A stretch of DNA of 64,000 nucleotides, from the NCBI RefSeq assembly GCF_963665355.1, contig NZ_OY762229.1, positions 4,650,001 through 4,714,000 on the forward strand. Reading direction: 5' to 3'. The stretch comes from an uncultured Desulfobacter sp. (GTDB lineage Bacteria; Desulfobacterota; Desulfobacteria; Desulfobacterales; Desulfobacteraceae). The notes beneath the pieces were generated by a model that made no database searches, was not told where the DNA came from, and saw only the letters and a list, made by a program, of their open reading frames with translations. The position numbers and the translations under genes were made by a program. This document shows positions 37,295-46,095 of the stretch, piece by piece (the first letter of the stretch is position 1; each line of letters begins with the position of its first letter).

Positions 37295-38119
37295 ATGGAT
37301 AGGCACTTTTTAATTACCGTCTCAGATCAGAAAAGCGCGCTGTACGGTGTGCGCTTTGTTGGCGATTTTTTTCCGGATAAAACCAATATAAAAACTACTC
37401 TTTTTTTCTCAGGACCCCAGACGAATCCGGGGGCAGACCAGGAAAAGGAACTGCAGGCCAAGGGAGAACAGGCCCTTGAACAGGCCGGAACCATCCTGAT
37501 GGAAAAAGGGTTTTCAAAAAAGAATATCATGTATAAATCCAGATCTTCGGTGCTTTCAACGGTTACAGACATCATCCAGGAGGCGGAAAAAGGGACCTAT
37601 GATGCCGTTGTTTTGGGCCGAAGAGGAATCAACATCCTTGAAGAGGCTTTTGACGAAAGTATCAGTGAACAACTCTTTAAGGAAAAACCGGTGTTTCCTC
37701 TGTGGCTGTGCAACACCCGGGAAGGAATCGGTAAAGATGTTTTATTGTATCTGGACGGTTCTCCCGCCTCTTTTCAGATGGCGGACCACGTCGGATTTAT
37801 CCTGGCTGAAAGCAAAAAGCACCACATTGACCTTCTGGCGCCTGAATCCGTATTTTTAGAGCCCTCTTTAATGGACCAGTACATACATATTTTATCCAGA
37901 AATAACCTGGATATAAACCGGATCAGAACGCAATTGCCTGTGTCAAGCAACCCGGCCCAGCAGATTTTAAAACTGACTGCAAAAAAGACCTATGCGGCTG
38001 TTGCGCTGGGAAAAGCTGGAAGCGAAAGCAATAACATACTGTCCCGTCTGTCTAAAGGCCCGGTGTGCTCTGTTCTGTTCAAAGAGATGAAGCATGCGTC
38101 TTTATGGCTGTGCGGGTAA
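37295..38119 (+). CDS. Tandem universal stress protein
   Basis: I start at ATG 37295 after AGGAAGGG, giving 274 residues. Two USP-like alpha/beta domains are seen, the first (1-150) with 'HFLITVSDQKSALYGVRFV' and 'YDAVVLGRRGINILEEAF', the second (155-274) with 'KDVLLYLDGSPASFQMADH' and 'TYAAVALGKAGSESNNILSRL'. The ATP-binding G-x2-G-x9-G(S/T) pattern is only partly kept. Such proteins respond to stress or energy state; the target is unknown. Confidence 0.75.
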   Translation: MDRHFLITVSDQKSALYGVRFVGDFFPDKTNIKTTLFFSGPQTNPGADQEKELQAKGEQALEQAGTILMEKGFSKKNIMYKSRSSVLSTVTDIIQEAEKGTYDAVVLGRRGINILEEAFDESISEQLFKEKPVFPLWLCNTREGIGKDVLLYLDGSPASFQMADHVGFILAESKKHHIDLLAPESVFLEPSLMDQYIHILSRNNLDINRIRTQLPVSSNPAQQILKLTAKKTYAAVALGKAGSESNNILSRLSKGPVCSVLFKEMKHASLWLCG

Positions 38120-38218
38120 TCCGGCGCATGATCTTATGCGATTCATAGACTATGGATGAGGAGAACAAACTTATTTCTGATCACTCTTTTTAATCCCGTT
38201 TGAACTGGACAATACACC

Positions 38219-39335
38219 ATGTCTGGGTTCGATTATTGGAAACTGCTTGCCGGACTGGGTATTTTCATGTTCGGGATGCAGCTTCTGGAAACATCCGTAA
38301 AGGATTTAAATGGTCATCGGCGCCAATATCGGTACCACCATAACCATTCTTTAGGCGCAGTCGGGGAAACCCCGCCCAAAAAACGGGTGGCGGCCGGCCA
38401 CCTTATATTTAACCTTGGTACAGGCATCGTTACCTTTGCCGGACTGCCCCTGATGGCCAGGGCCATCAAACTGTGGGTGGATGTCTCCACCAACGGGCCG
38501 GTGGGCCTTGCACTGTTCCATACCCTGTTCAACGTTACGGGGGTTTTGATGTTTGTCCCCTTTGTCTCCTCTTTCACCCGTCTGCTTGTCAAGCTTGTGC
38601 CTGAACGCAGAAAAGACCTCAGCGTTTACCTGGCCGACACCCCTGCCGAAGAGACGGAAGCCGCCGGTGTGGCCATGAGAAACGAAGTAATCCACATGCT
38701 GCAGGAGTGCCGGCTGTATGCCTTGAGGACCCTTGCCCTGGATGAAAAACTGCTATTTGACGACAGGCTGCCCTTTGAAAAAAATGAACACAAACTGTTA
38801 GCACAAAAAGAACTTTTTATCCAGATTGGCCGGCTTCATTCCGCAGTGGTGGCCTATTACTCCCGAATTCAGACCCAGACCATGGATGAATCCAGAACAC
38901 GGGACTTATCCCAGATCATTCTGGCTTCCAGAAATATCATGAATGCGGCCAAAAACTTTGAAGAGATCCGCCCGATCCTGGACGAATTTTGAAGTATCGG
39001 AATCCGGCTTTTTAAACCGCCAATACAGCCGGTTCAGGAAAAGACTGTTTCAATTTCTGACCGCCACGGACACCATAACCATCCACCAGGAGCGAGATCA
39101 GATCTTCCAGACCATCTCTGCCACCTTTAAACAAATTGAGGCTGACGACAACCTTTTTATCCAGGAAACGGTCAAGGCGTCTGCCGAAGACGCGTCCGGC
39201 GATATGGATCTGTCGGGGCTTCTGTTGTCCAACCGGTTGTTCACCCAGGCTGAGAGGATGCTCATATTCAGCATGAAAGACCTGTTTCTGACACCTGAAC
39301 AGGCCCAGGCCTTTGATAAAAACACCAACAATTAG
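38219..39335 (+). pseudogene. Na/phosphate cotransporter-PhoU fusion, broken
   Basis: Three pieces of one gene are visible. The start 'GFDYWKLLAGLGIFMFGMQL' is the Na/Pi-cotransporter N-terminus. It breaks after 'ETSVKDL', and the conserved 'VIGANIGTTITIL' appears in the next frame (38313-38351). Reading then returns to the first frame with 'LGAVGETPPKKRVAAGHLIF'. About 60-70 residues that normally lie between (the QSSSA region) are missing, so there is an internal deletion. After a PhoU-like helical part, another frameshift near 38985-38992 puts the last 110 residues into a third reading piece ending at 39335. The gene cannot make a working transporter as read. Confidence 0.82.
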
Positions 39336-39357
39336 CCCCTGGGAGTTACTATACGCC

Positions 39358-39927
39358 ATGACAATTGAAAAGGTGATCACGGTTCCGGTGGAGTACACGG
39401 CCACGGCGGAGGATGTGGTTATGATAGGGGAAAAGGCCACCGACGCCAAGCTTCATATCAGTGGGGCCAAATCAGACCTTGATGCCCTGTCACCGGCGGC
39501 AGTAGGGGTCAAAATTGACCTTTCACAAATGTCCGCAGGAAAGCAGACCGTATTCATCAGTCAGGACAATCTCAGGCTGCCCCGGGGAGTCAAACTGCTT
39601 GATGTTGATCCGGCAAGCATTGAGGTCAACATCTCAAAACTGACACGCACCATGCTGCCGGTGAAGCCCCAGCTGGTGGGAAGCCTTCCCGATGGCTTGC
39701 ACATGACCTCGGCCACGGTTGCGCCTGAATCTGTTGCCGTGTTTGTGCCTTCCGGGGATGCCGGAAAATCCTATAAAAACATCACCACCACACCGGTGTA
39801 CCTGAGCAATATCCGGGAAAACACCAAATTTTACTGTAAAGTTGTTGCGGCCCAATCGGTTCAGCCCGTGGACAAGCGGTAGCCGGATGTTGAGGTTCAG
39901 GTGGTGGTGGAACCAAAACCAGATTGA
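39358..39927 (+). pseudogene. YbbR-domain (CdaR-like) gene, truncated and interrupted
   Basis: The frame encodes YbbR repeats: 'EKVITVPVEYTATAEDVVM', 'SGAKSDLDALSPAAVGVKID', 'IEVNISKLTRTMLPVKPQLVG'. The membrane anchor that begins CdaR proteins is missing: the homology starts directly after the broken cotransporter. A TAG at 39880-39882 is followed in the same frame by 14 more sense codons (PDVEVQVVVEPKPD) to a TGA at 39925-39927, so the C-terminus is also cut by a nonsense change. There is no diadenylate cyclase gene next to it, unlike intact cdaA-cdaR pairs. It is part of the same decayed stretch. Confidence 0.7.
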
Positions 39928-39975
39928 AAACAAAGCAACCCAGTTTGGCAAGGTCCTTCCCCTTGAAACAGAAAA

Positions 39976-40019
39976 CTGATTTGCCGGCAGCTTTGAAACA
40001 CAGCCGGCCGGCAAATCAG
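39976..40019 (-). terminator. Hairpin, possible terminator for the minus strand
   Basis: CTGATTTGCCGGC (39976-39988) pairs perfectly with GCCGGCAAATCAG (40007-40019). Read on the minus strand it is followed by TTTTC, and lies 35 nt downstream of the small basic gene at 40055-40204. Confidence 0.5.
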
Positions 40020-40054
40020 AAAAACAGTCATATTAATAAAGTATATGGTTTGGG

Positions 40055-40204
40055 CTAGCTTTCAGTCCCTGCACTTGTTATTTTCTGCAGGTTGTTACCG
40101 GCCAATTTTTTATCTTTTTTCTTTTTGCGCTTTTCTTTCAGGGTTAATTGTCCGACTTTCTGATCTTCACGTTTGCTTCTATTTCTGTTCCCTTTTTCCA
40201 CCAT
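40055..40204 (-). CDS. Small highly basic protein, 49 residues
   Basis: A short frame starts at ATG 40204-40202 after GGAGGCATT, a very good ribosome site, and ends with TAG 40057-40055. The 49-residue product has a lysine/arginine-rich middle ('LKEKRKKKKDKKL') and many basic residues overall. I know no family for it. It could be a nucleic-acid-binding peptide or a remnant. A hairpin suitable as terminator lies just downstream. From 40205 to 40667 I see no gene or recognisable element. Confidence 0.5.
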   Translation of the reverse strand: MVEKGNRNRSKREDQKVGQLTLKEKRKKKKDKKLAGNNLQKITSAGTES

Positions 40205-40667
40205 AATGCCTCCTTGCTGGATTCATTTTAACGGGAGTTCGGTTCCATGGGGTCCACTGCATTTCAAGAGCCTTCATTAACCGTGTCCATCCCACTTGGC
40301 AAGGCTATAATGCCAGAATCATGCCGGATTATTTTTCAAAATTAACAAATCCATTTTTTAAAAAGCTCATCGGATCAGGCGTTATCCAGCAAGGCTGTTG
40401 CCTCCTAAAAGGTTAAGATAAGGACGCCTTACCATAAGAAAGGAAGATGGAAGCCTGATTGTTGCGCATGAAAATATGACCAGGCATTTCCATAATGTGC
40501 GAAACAAGACATAACGCGTCTGGTCCTCCTGTATGGTCAGTTTCATGGCCAATATGAGATAGAAGTTCAGGACTCTTGATTTGCAGGAAGTCATTTTGAC
40601 ACCTCAGGCCTAAAATTTCTTCTACCCAGATTCATTGAGAGCAAGTACATATTCCATCTTCATATTT

Positions 40668-40760
40668 TATATGAAAGACTGGGTAAGTCACTCAGATCTT
40701 TCAAACTTTGTTGTGGGCCGAGTCTGGCAGCTGATATGTCAGGTCAGCCCATGGCTGTTA
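40668..40760 (+). repeat. Double-hairpin intergenic repeat, copy B
   Basis: This copy begins TATATGAAAGACTGGG and ends CCCATGGCTGTTA. It is joined head-to-tail to copy C, sharing the TATATGAAAG junction. The first hairpin pairs GAAAGA-CTG with CAG-TCTTTC. It is closest in sequence to copy A. Confidence 0.88.
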
Positions 40761-40852
40761 TATGAAAGTACCAATAAGCTGCTGAGTTACTTTCATGTTT
40801 TGTTGTGGGTTGGGCCTGGGTGTTGAGAGACCAGGTCGGCCCATGGCCGTTA
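40759..40852 (+). repeat. Double-hairpin intergenic repeat, copy C
   Basis: This copy begins TATATGAAAGTACC. The first hairpin pairs GAAAGTA with TACTTTC, and the second pairs TGGGTTGGGCCTGG with CCAGGTCGGCCCA. It directly abuts the 3' end of a transposase remnant on the minus strand, whose reading frame runs into the repeat. Confidence 0.88.
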
Positions 40853-41345
40853 GTACCAGGGTAGCAGAGTTCTGCCGAGTTCAGTTCATCAAATAGACGG
40901 ATGAAGGCTTTATTGGCCGCAGGCCTTGACGCATTATGGACTCGGACAGTTAAAACTTTATTTTCTGTATCAGGCAGAAGGTCTGCCTCTGTTGCATACA
41001 AATCCTGCAACAACCTGCGGCTGCCGGCATATCTATGGTCTCACTTTTCAAAATCCCTGCCATTGAGGTCTCAGCCCGGTAAGCAATCATTTTAACGGTA
41101 TCCATAAGGCGCTTCCTGTTCGGAAGCAGATGCATGAATTTGTCTTGATCTTCCAGGTGATATGCTTTGATACCTCTTTTATTTTTGACTTTATATTTGA
41201 TAGCTCAGCTTCATACTGCTTAACTTCTTCAAGCAATGCTGCTTTTTAGCAACACCATCATCAGGTTTTTCTGAGGGAACATCGACCAGTCTTTCCTGAG
41301 GCATGAAGTGAAGCTTAAACTCCTGTTCGACAGTTGTAGGTTCAT
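40853..41345 (-). pseudogene. Transposase remnants (DDE-type C-terminus and an IS91-like scrap)
   Basis: On the minus strand the pieces 'DKFMHLLPNRKRLMDTVKMI' and, after a frameshift near 41010, 'LLQDLYATEADLLPDTENKV' and 'FIRLFDELNSAELCYPGT' form the C-terminal part of a DDE-type transposase that I recognise only as a class. Upstream, 'ALLEEVKQYEAELSNIKSKI' is in another frame. At 41243-41312 'QERLVDVPSEKPDDGVAKK' resembles the IS91 transposase piece at 46.4-46.5 kb. The stretch holds nested, broken elements and no intact gene. Confidence 0.65.
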
Positions 41346-41380
41346 TTTTTTCAAATTTTGTCACTAATTGTTACTTCTTA

Positions 41381-41611
41381 TTAAATTTCAAAATCAAATC
41401 CCATTTGTCGATTTTCTGTACTTTCTTGGTGTCTGATATATTGACGTACCTGGTTTTCATCTAACCCAACCGTACTTACAAAATAACCTCCCGCCCAAAA
41501 ACTCTTTGAACCTCTCATCTTATTTGAAAAATCTTGGTGCAACCGGATTGCGCTTTTTCCTTTCAAGAAACCAACCACATATGAGATGCTGTATTTCGGC
41601 GGTACTGAAAA
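41381..41611 (-). pseudogene. IS200/IS605 TnpA fragment (C-terminal part)
   Basis: From a stop at 41614-41612 an open frame reads 'FSVPPKYSISYVVGFLKGKS' and later 'FWAGGYFVSTVGLDENQVRQ', ending in 'MGFDFEI'. This is the C-terminal part of the Y1 transposase TnpA, including the helix after the HUH region. The N-terminal half with the HUH motif is gone. The 'AGGYFVST' block normally reads A(R)GYFVST and is otherwise well kept. Confidence 0.82.
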
Positions 41612-41659
41612 TTATCCCCCAATTAATATTCACAGCTTAGTGCTGGGGAGGAAAGAATA

Positions 41660-41985
41660 ATGACAGCACCAAAGATTACGATTGTAGGCATCATTATCAT
41701 CCATTTTTCAGTATGGTTTCCGTTTCTATGGCAGACTGCCCCTCAGGATATTCTCCTTGCACTATAGACGGCCAACCAGATTGTTGCAAAGTAAGACGAA
41801 GTTGGCATGGAACAAGTTCTGACAAAGAGCAGCGAAATGCTATAAAAAAGTGTACATCAACATGCCAAGATGAAGCATTTAAATGTTACAGAACTTGTAA
41901 CAATATTAGTACCCAAAATAAATGCAGAAGGTCATGTAAAACCGAAAGGGAAAAGTGTGAAAAGAGATGTTACAGCATGCTCTGA
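41660..41985 (+). pseudogene. Cysteine-rich secreted small protein, frameshifted in its signal peptide
   Basis: A strong ribosome site (GGGGAGGAAAGAATA) precedes ATG 41660, which opens a hydrophobic segment 'MTAPKITIVGIIIIHF'. That frame soon closes. The next frame, from the T5 tract at 41704-41708 on, continues with 'SMVSVSMADCPSGYSPC' and a Cys-rich domain ending 'CEKRCYSML'. Adding one T to the tract would join both into a single signal peptide plus an about 84-residue mature domain with 12 cysteines. So either the gene is broken, or the tract is a phase-variable or recoding site, or one T was lost in sequencing. The Cys pattern is unknown to me; it suggests disulfides outside the cytoplasm. 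Confidence 0.6.
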
Positions 41986-42095
41986 TAAGAGACCTGTCAA
42001 TCGCAGTTCCCCGACATAGTTTGATCATAAGGCTTCGGTCGCTTCTGGTAATAATTGTACCCCGGTTCAAATTCCAAGACGACATTACAACCGGT

Positions 42096-45000
42096 CTATT
42101 GCAGGCTTTTAAGAAGCGCTTCGGTTCGGGCTGACGGTGCTATGCCATAATGGAATAAAAGGGCTTCCCGGCAGCGTTCAAAAGCTGCCAGCGCTTCGGA
42201 AGCAAGGCCTTGATTCCTATAAGACAGAATAAGTCGCTGATGGAAATATTCCTGCCTTGGATCCAGCTCTACCAGCCGCCGGTAAAACGCAATGGCCTGA
42301 TCCCAGTCTTTTAAAGTTTCCCAGAAAGATCCGATTCTGCCAAGTCTGTTAAGATAGCGGTCGTACATGTATCCACGGTAGCTGATGATGCAGTCCGGTT
42401 GATGGTCATCTTTTAAAAAGCAGCCTTTATGGCGGTTGATAAGCTGCTGCCCCAGTTGTGACGCTTTTTCCGGGTCAGGTGATGTCAAAGACATAAGGGT
42501 TTCGATTTGAGTAAACATATTTTCCATTGCCCAGGTATCCAGCCAGCAAAGCCTGGGGTTAAGAGAGAGTTTGCCCCCCTGCACCTGGATAATCTGCTTG
42601 CTTTTAATCAGCTTGCGAAAACGGTGCAGCGTCGTATCCAAGGCCTTTGCCCCTTTGTCACCTTCGGCATCCGGCCACAAAAAGTCCATCAGACGGTCTT
42701 TGCTGACATCTGCCCCTCCAAGGGCGATCAACGTTTTCAACAGTTCCAGCGGCTTTTGCTGGGCCTTTCCTTTAAACTCAAGAAGCCCGTCATCAATATA
42801 CAAAGAGAACCCGCCAAAGGTATATATCCTGACAGGCCACGGCCATTTTTCGCTGATTTGTACGGTTGAATCCGCATGCAGATTCCTTTTACGGATAAGG
42901 TCCCGAACAAAATCTGTTTCAATGTCGTTTTTAAGTGCTTTGAGCAGCAGCGGTTTCATCATACTGGTCTGCCAGCCAGGGAAATTGATGAACCCCATTT
43001 TCTTTTGTAGCGAAAGCGCTTTTTCTAAATGAACCAGAGCTTTTTCGTTCCGATCCTGATTTAAGTGGAACCATGCCCGTGTCAGCTCACAAATCAGTTC
43101 CAGGGTTCTGCTGTTCATATCCATGCCGGCCCGCCAAGCCTTTGTCAGCATCTTTTCGGCCAGTGCCACTTCCCCCATCTGAAAATGGATGCAGGCCAGT
43201 GTAATGGTCGTCAGTGCTTCAGGGTATGGCGCGCCAACCTCCTTGTTGATGTCAACCGCTGTCCGGGCCTCCTGCCGGGCCATTTCCAGATCACCTGCAA
43301 GAACGTGGCGAAGACTACTCAAATAATAATAAAAGCTTAGAGAGAGCCGGTTCTGATTTTTCAGGGCCCGCTTCATACGATCCAGAAGTTGGCTGGCATC
43401 CGGCAGGTTGTCCGTGGACAGGCATGCAAAAATGCTTTGCGCGATCAGCCGGTCATCCAGGATATGAAAGTCCATTTCACCGGCCAGGGCCATCCCTTTG
43501 TCTATTCTTTTAAGGCACTGGTCAAAATCGGCTCTGTGCCAGTCCAGGATGGCCTGGTTCATAGCGCTTTGCAGGCGCGGTAATGTCGCGGATTTTTTTT
43601 CATCAACAAGCAAAGATAAAATGTCGATGGTGTGGGTGGCGCAGGCCAGGTCCCCCTTCCAGAACTGGCAGTGCGCCAGGGCATTCCCGGTATCCATGCG
43701 GATGGATATATCAAGATTGTTATCCCGGATTATTTTGTCGGCTCTTGTTGCCCAGTATTCCATTTTAGGATGTTGGGGCATATGGAACAGCAAGGCGCTG
43801 AGCATGGCGAGAACGACCATGGCCTCGGTCCTGTTTGAAGAAAACCCGGTGTCCTCTCCTGCCATGTTATCAAGGGCCAGAATCCATGGCGCAAGAGATC
43901 TGAAATCATCCCATTGGGTCATTATTGCGATAATAACACCACTTGCGGACAGCAGGACCCCTTCCGGATCATCCTGCTTTTTAAACCTGTCATAGGCAAG
44001 CTCATAGTGTATGCGGCTTTCTTTCTGATTAAATGGAAGCCGGCAGCAGCCTGACCAGTAGTGGAACCATGGAGAAGAATCATGAATTTCCACGGGCAGG
44101 GATTTCAGCCATTTTTCAAGTTGCTGCAACCGCTGCTGGGCCAGCATTTCAGGGGCCTGCCTTTTAACAAGGTCACGCATCAGAAAAAAGTCTTCTGAAT
44201 ATTTTGCAAGTTCAATGGCATCCTCTGTCTGATTCAGGGAAGCCAGAATACCAGCCGCCCTGGCCGCGATTTTTTTGCTTTTAGCAGAGCCGAATTCCCG
44301 GGCGCCCCGAACCAGCAAAAAATCTTTGAACAGAGGGTGGTACCGGTAAACCGGTTCTGGTTGATCGCTTTTGCTGGTAAAGTAATTTCGAGCGCAAAGA
44401 TCATCCAGTATATCTATGGCCTGGGGGATTCCTGTCAGTTCACTGGCAACAGGCGGGGTAATGTTGTTTAGACAGGCCGTATGCAGTAAAAAATTTTGTT
44501 TTTTTTCATCAAGATTATCGAAAATCTCACTTGCGAAATAACGGAAGAAATAATCATTGTCTATTTCTATTACCGAGTCATCCAATTTTCCACGTTCAAA
44601 CAACAACACAAGACCTGCAATCCAGCCGTCGGTAAGCTCATTCATATGCCTTATTGTTTCAGGGCCTGCCTTGTGTTGAGACCATAATTTTGAAAGACTG
44701 TATACCTCTTCATCCGTAAGTCTTAACAGGTCCGGGCCTATCATTGCCATCCTGCGGTTAACCTGCATCCGGCTCAAGGCCACAGGGGGTGGATTCCGGC
44801 TGATCATAATCAGATGAACTCCCTGGGGAATCTCGTCCAGAATCACCGAAAAAATGTCATTCATTAAAGAGTCCGGCCCAAGGGTGTGAATATTGTCAAA
44901 CACCAGAATCATTGGTTTGGCAGCCCGTTCAAACAATTCCCGGAAGAACTGCCCTGCAAATGGGTTTAAATTTCCCAGTGATTCCATCGTAACTTCGGGC

Positions 45001-45296
45001 AGAGTAAGATACCGGTCCGGGATCATCTTCTTTGCTGCACGGCCAATATAATGAAAAAATGTGGCAGGGTCATCGTCACATGCATCAACGCGATACCATA
45101 AAGGCTCCAATTCACACTGATTGATATAACTGGCCACAAGGGAGGTTTTTCCGGCCCCGGCCTGCCCCTGCACCCATAAGGCAGGATAACTGCGATATTG
45201 ATCGAGCAGGTTAAACAGCCGGGTTCTTTTAAACAGGCCGGGCAGAAATGGTGGCAGTGTTTTAGCAATGCTCATAAGCTGTTTTAACCATCCCAA
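42096..45296 (-). CDS. Large BTAD/SARP-type transcriptional regulator with NTPase domain
   Basis: The 1066-residue protein has an N-terminal STAND-like NTPase with Walker A 'GQAGAGKTS' (44-52) and 'KPMILVFDNIHTLG' as Walker B, similar to MalT. A long helical TPR-like middle (350-790) follows. The C-terminus has a winged helix ('VRIYTFGGFSLYIDDGLLEF', about 805-895) and a bacterial transcriptional activator domain ending near 1066. Such proteins sense a ligand and bind DNA through the C-terminal winged helix, unlike MalT, which uses a LuxR domain. Target genes are unknown; the adjacent Cys-rich gene is on the opposite strand. The first ATG is used; ATG at residue 8 is possible. Confidence 0.85.
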   Translation of the reverse strand: MGWLKQLMSIAKTLPPFLPGLFKRTRLFNLLDQYRSYPALWVQGQAGAGKTSLVASYINQCELEPLWYRVDACDDDPATFFHYIGRAAKKMIPDRYLTLPEVTMESLGNLNPFAGQFFRELFERAAKPMILVFDNIHTLGPDSLMNDIFSVILDEIPQGVHLIMISRNPPPVALSRMQVNRRMAMIGPDLLRLTDEEVYSLSKLWSQHKAGPETIRHMNELTDGWIAGLVLLFERGKLDDSVIEIDNDYFFRYFASEIFDNLDEKKQNFLLHTACLNNITPPVASELTGIPQAIDILDDLCARNYFTSKSDQPEPVYRYHPLFKDFLLVRGAREFGSAKSKKIAARAAGILASLNQTEDAIELAKYSEDFFLMRDLVKRQAPEMLAQQRLQQLEKWLKSLPVEIHDSSPWFHYWSGCCRLPFNQKESRIHYELAYDRFKKQDDPEGVLLSASGVIIAIMTQWDDFRSLAPWILALDNMAGEDTGFSSNRTEAMVVLAMLSALLFHMPQHPKMEYWATRADKIIRDNNLDISIRMDTGNALAHCQFWKGDLACATHTIDILSLLVDEKKSATLPRLQSAMNQAILDWHRADFDQCLKRIDKGMALAGEMDFHILDDRLIAQSIFACLSTDNLPDASQLLDRMKRALKNQNRLSLSFYYYLSSLRHVLAGDLEMARQEARTAVDINKEVGAPYPEALTTITLACIHFQMGEVALAEKMLTKAWRAGMDMNSRTLELICELTRAWFHLNQDRNEKALVHLEKALSLQKKMGFINFPGWQTSMMKPLLLKALKNDIETDFVRDLIRKRNLHADSTVQISEKWPWPVRIYTFGGFSLYIDDGLLEFKGKAQQKPLELLKTLIALGGADVSKDRLMDFLWPDAEGDKGAKALDTTLHRFRKLIKSKQIIQVQGGKLSLNPRLCWLDTWAMENMFTQIETLMSLTSPDPEKASQLGQQLINRHKGCFLKDDHQPDCIISYRGYMYDRYLNRLGRIGSFWETLKDWDQAIAFYRRLVELDPRQEYFHQRLILSYRNQGLASEALAAFERCREALLFHYGIAPSARTEALLKSLQ

Positions 45297-45523
45297 TAAT
45301 AAGAAGACTCAATTTAATCTGTGAAATATTTAACATATAGGCAGAGAACTCTTGGTTGTCAAACGGACTTCTGTCAAGTCCCCTGAATATCATTATCTGC
45401 ATGTCATAGCTCCAGAAGGTTGCTTTTTAAAAGGCAGCAGCTTTCAGACTGCTCCGGTATTTAAAATGTTCGCCTCCATTACGGCACCCACGGAAAGCTT
45501 TACAGTGAAACTATAATCTTTGT

Positions 45524-45927
45524 ATCCCCCTCTCCGACTCCCGCCCGAACCAATACGCTGCTTGCTTGTTACGGGTCGCGACCCCGCATTCGGGACGGGC
45601 CTCCCACGTTACCCAGAATACCTTTCTGACATGCTGCCCCCATTACCCCGGTGGATCGAAACGAGTGGATCGGTTACATCCCCGTTCCGCTTCGGCCTTC
45701 CCCGAATGTTGGGCGGGTCGGCATCCACGACTTTCCTTTCGAGGCCTGCTCAGGGTTCACTCGCGTTACGGCCTGTCAGATTGCTGCAGCCCTATAGGCT
45801 TACATCTGTCCCCAGAGCTCCAGCAGGAAGGTCTCCCTCTCCCACTGTCTGGGTAGCTACCGGGATGAACCGACAATTTCCCGGACGGAACTTTCATCCG
45901 CTGGTATCCTACGCCCTCGTGGCGCAC
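45524..45927 (-). mobile_element. Group II intron, 5' fragment (ribozyme domain I region)
   Basis: On the minus strand the sequence starts GTGCGCC (45927-45921), a group II 5' splice consensus, and continues with blocks such as GGGAAATTGTCGGTTCATCC, GGTAGCTACC, CCTATAGGGCTGCAGCAATC, GGCCGTAACGCGAGTGAACC and GGTAACGTGGGAGGCC, as in bacterial group II introns of the large ltrA-type class. No maturase gene and no domain V hairpin follow, so it is a 3'-truncated relic. The open plus-strand frame at 45520-46092 is an antisense artefact of this RNA. The gap 45297-45523 has no recognised feature. Confidence 0.65.
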
Positions 45928-46095
45928 CAACATGTTGTGCCTGTGACCGGGCGGGGGCATTCGCCGAAAAAGGGATGTAGCAGGACAGAGGCAAAAGGAC
46001 AGTCGGTATCAGAAATCTCCAAAGCAAATATGAAAACGCCTAAATTTAAGCTGATTTTAGGCGCACTTCATCAGAAACCCTGCGTACAGTGAAAA

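Noticed and set aside
42020-42085. A tRNA-like T-loop (GGTTCAAATTCC) near 42065
   Set aside because: The five bases on each side do not pair, and no acceptor, D or anticodon stem is found around it.
45520-46092. A 190-codon plus-strand open frame
   Set aside because: It lies antisense to a group II intron fragment and has the arginine/serine/proline-rich composition of a shadow frame of GC-rich structured RNA.
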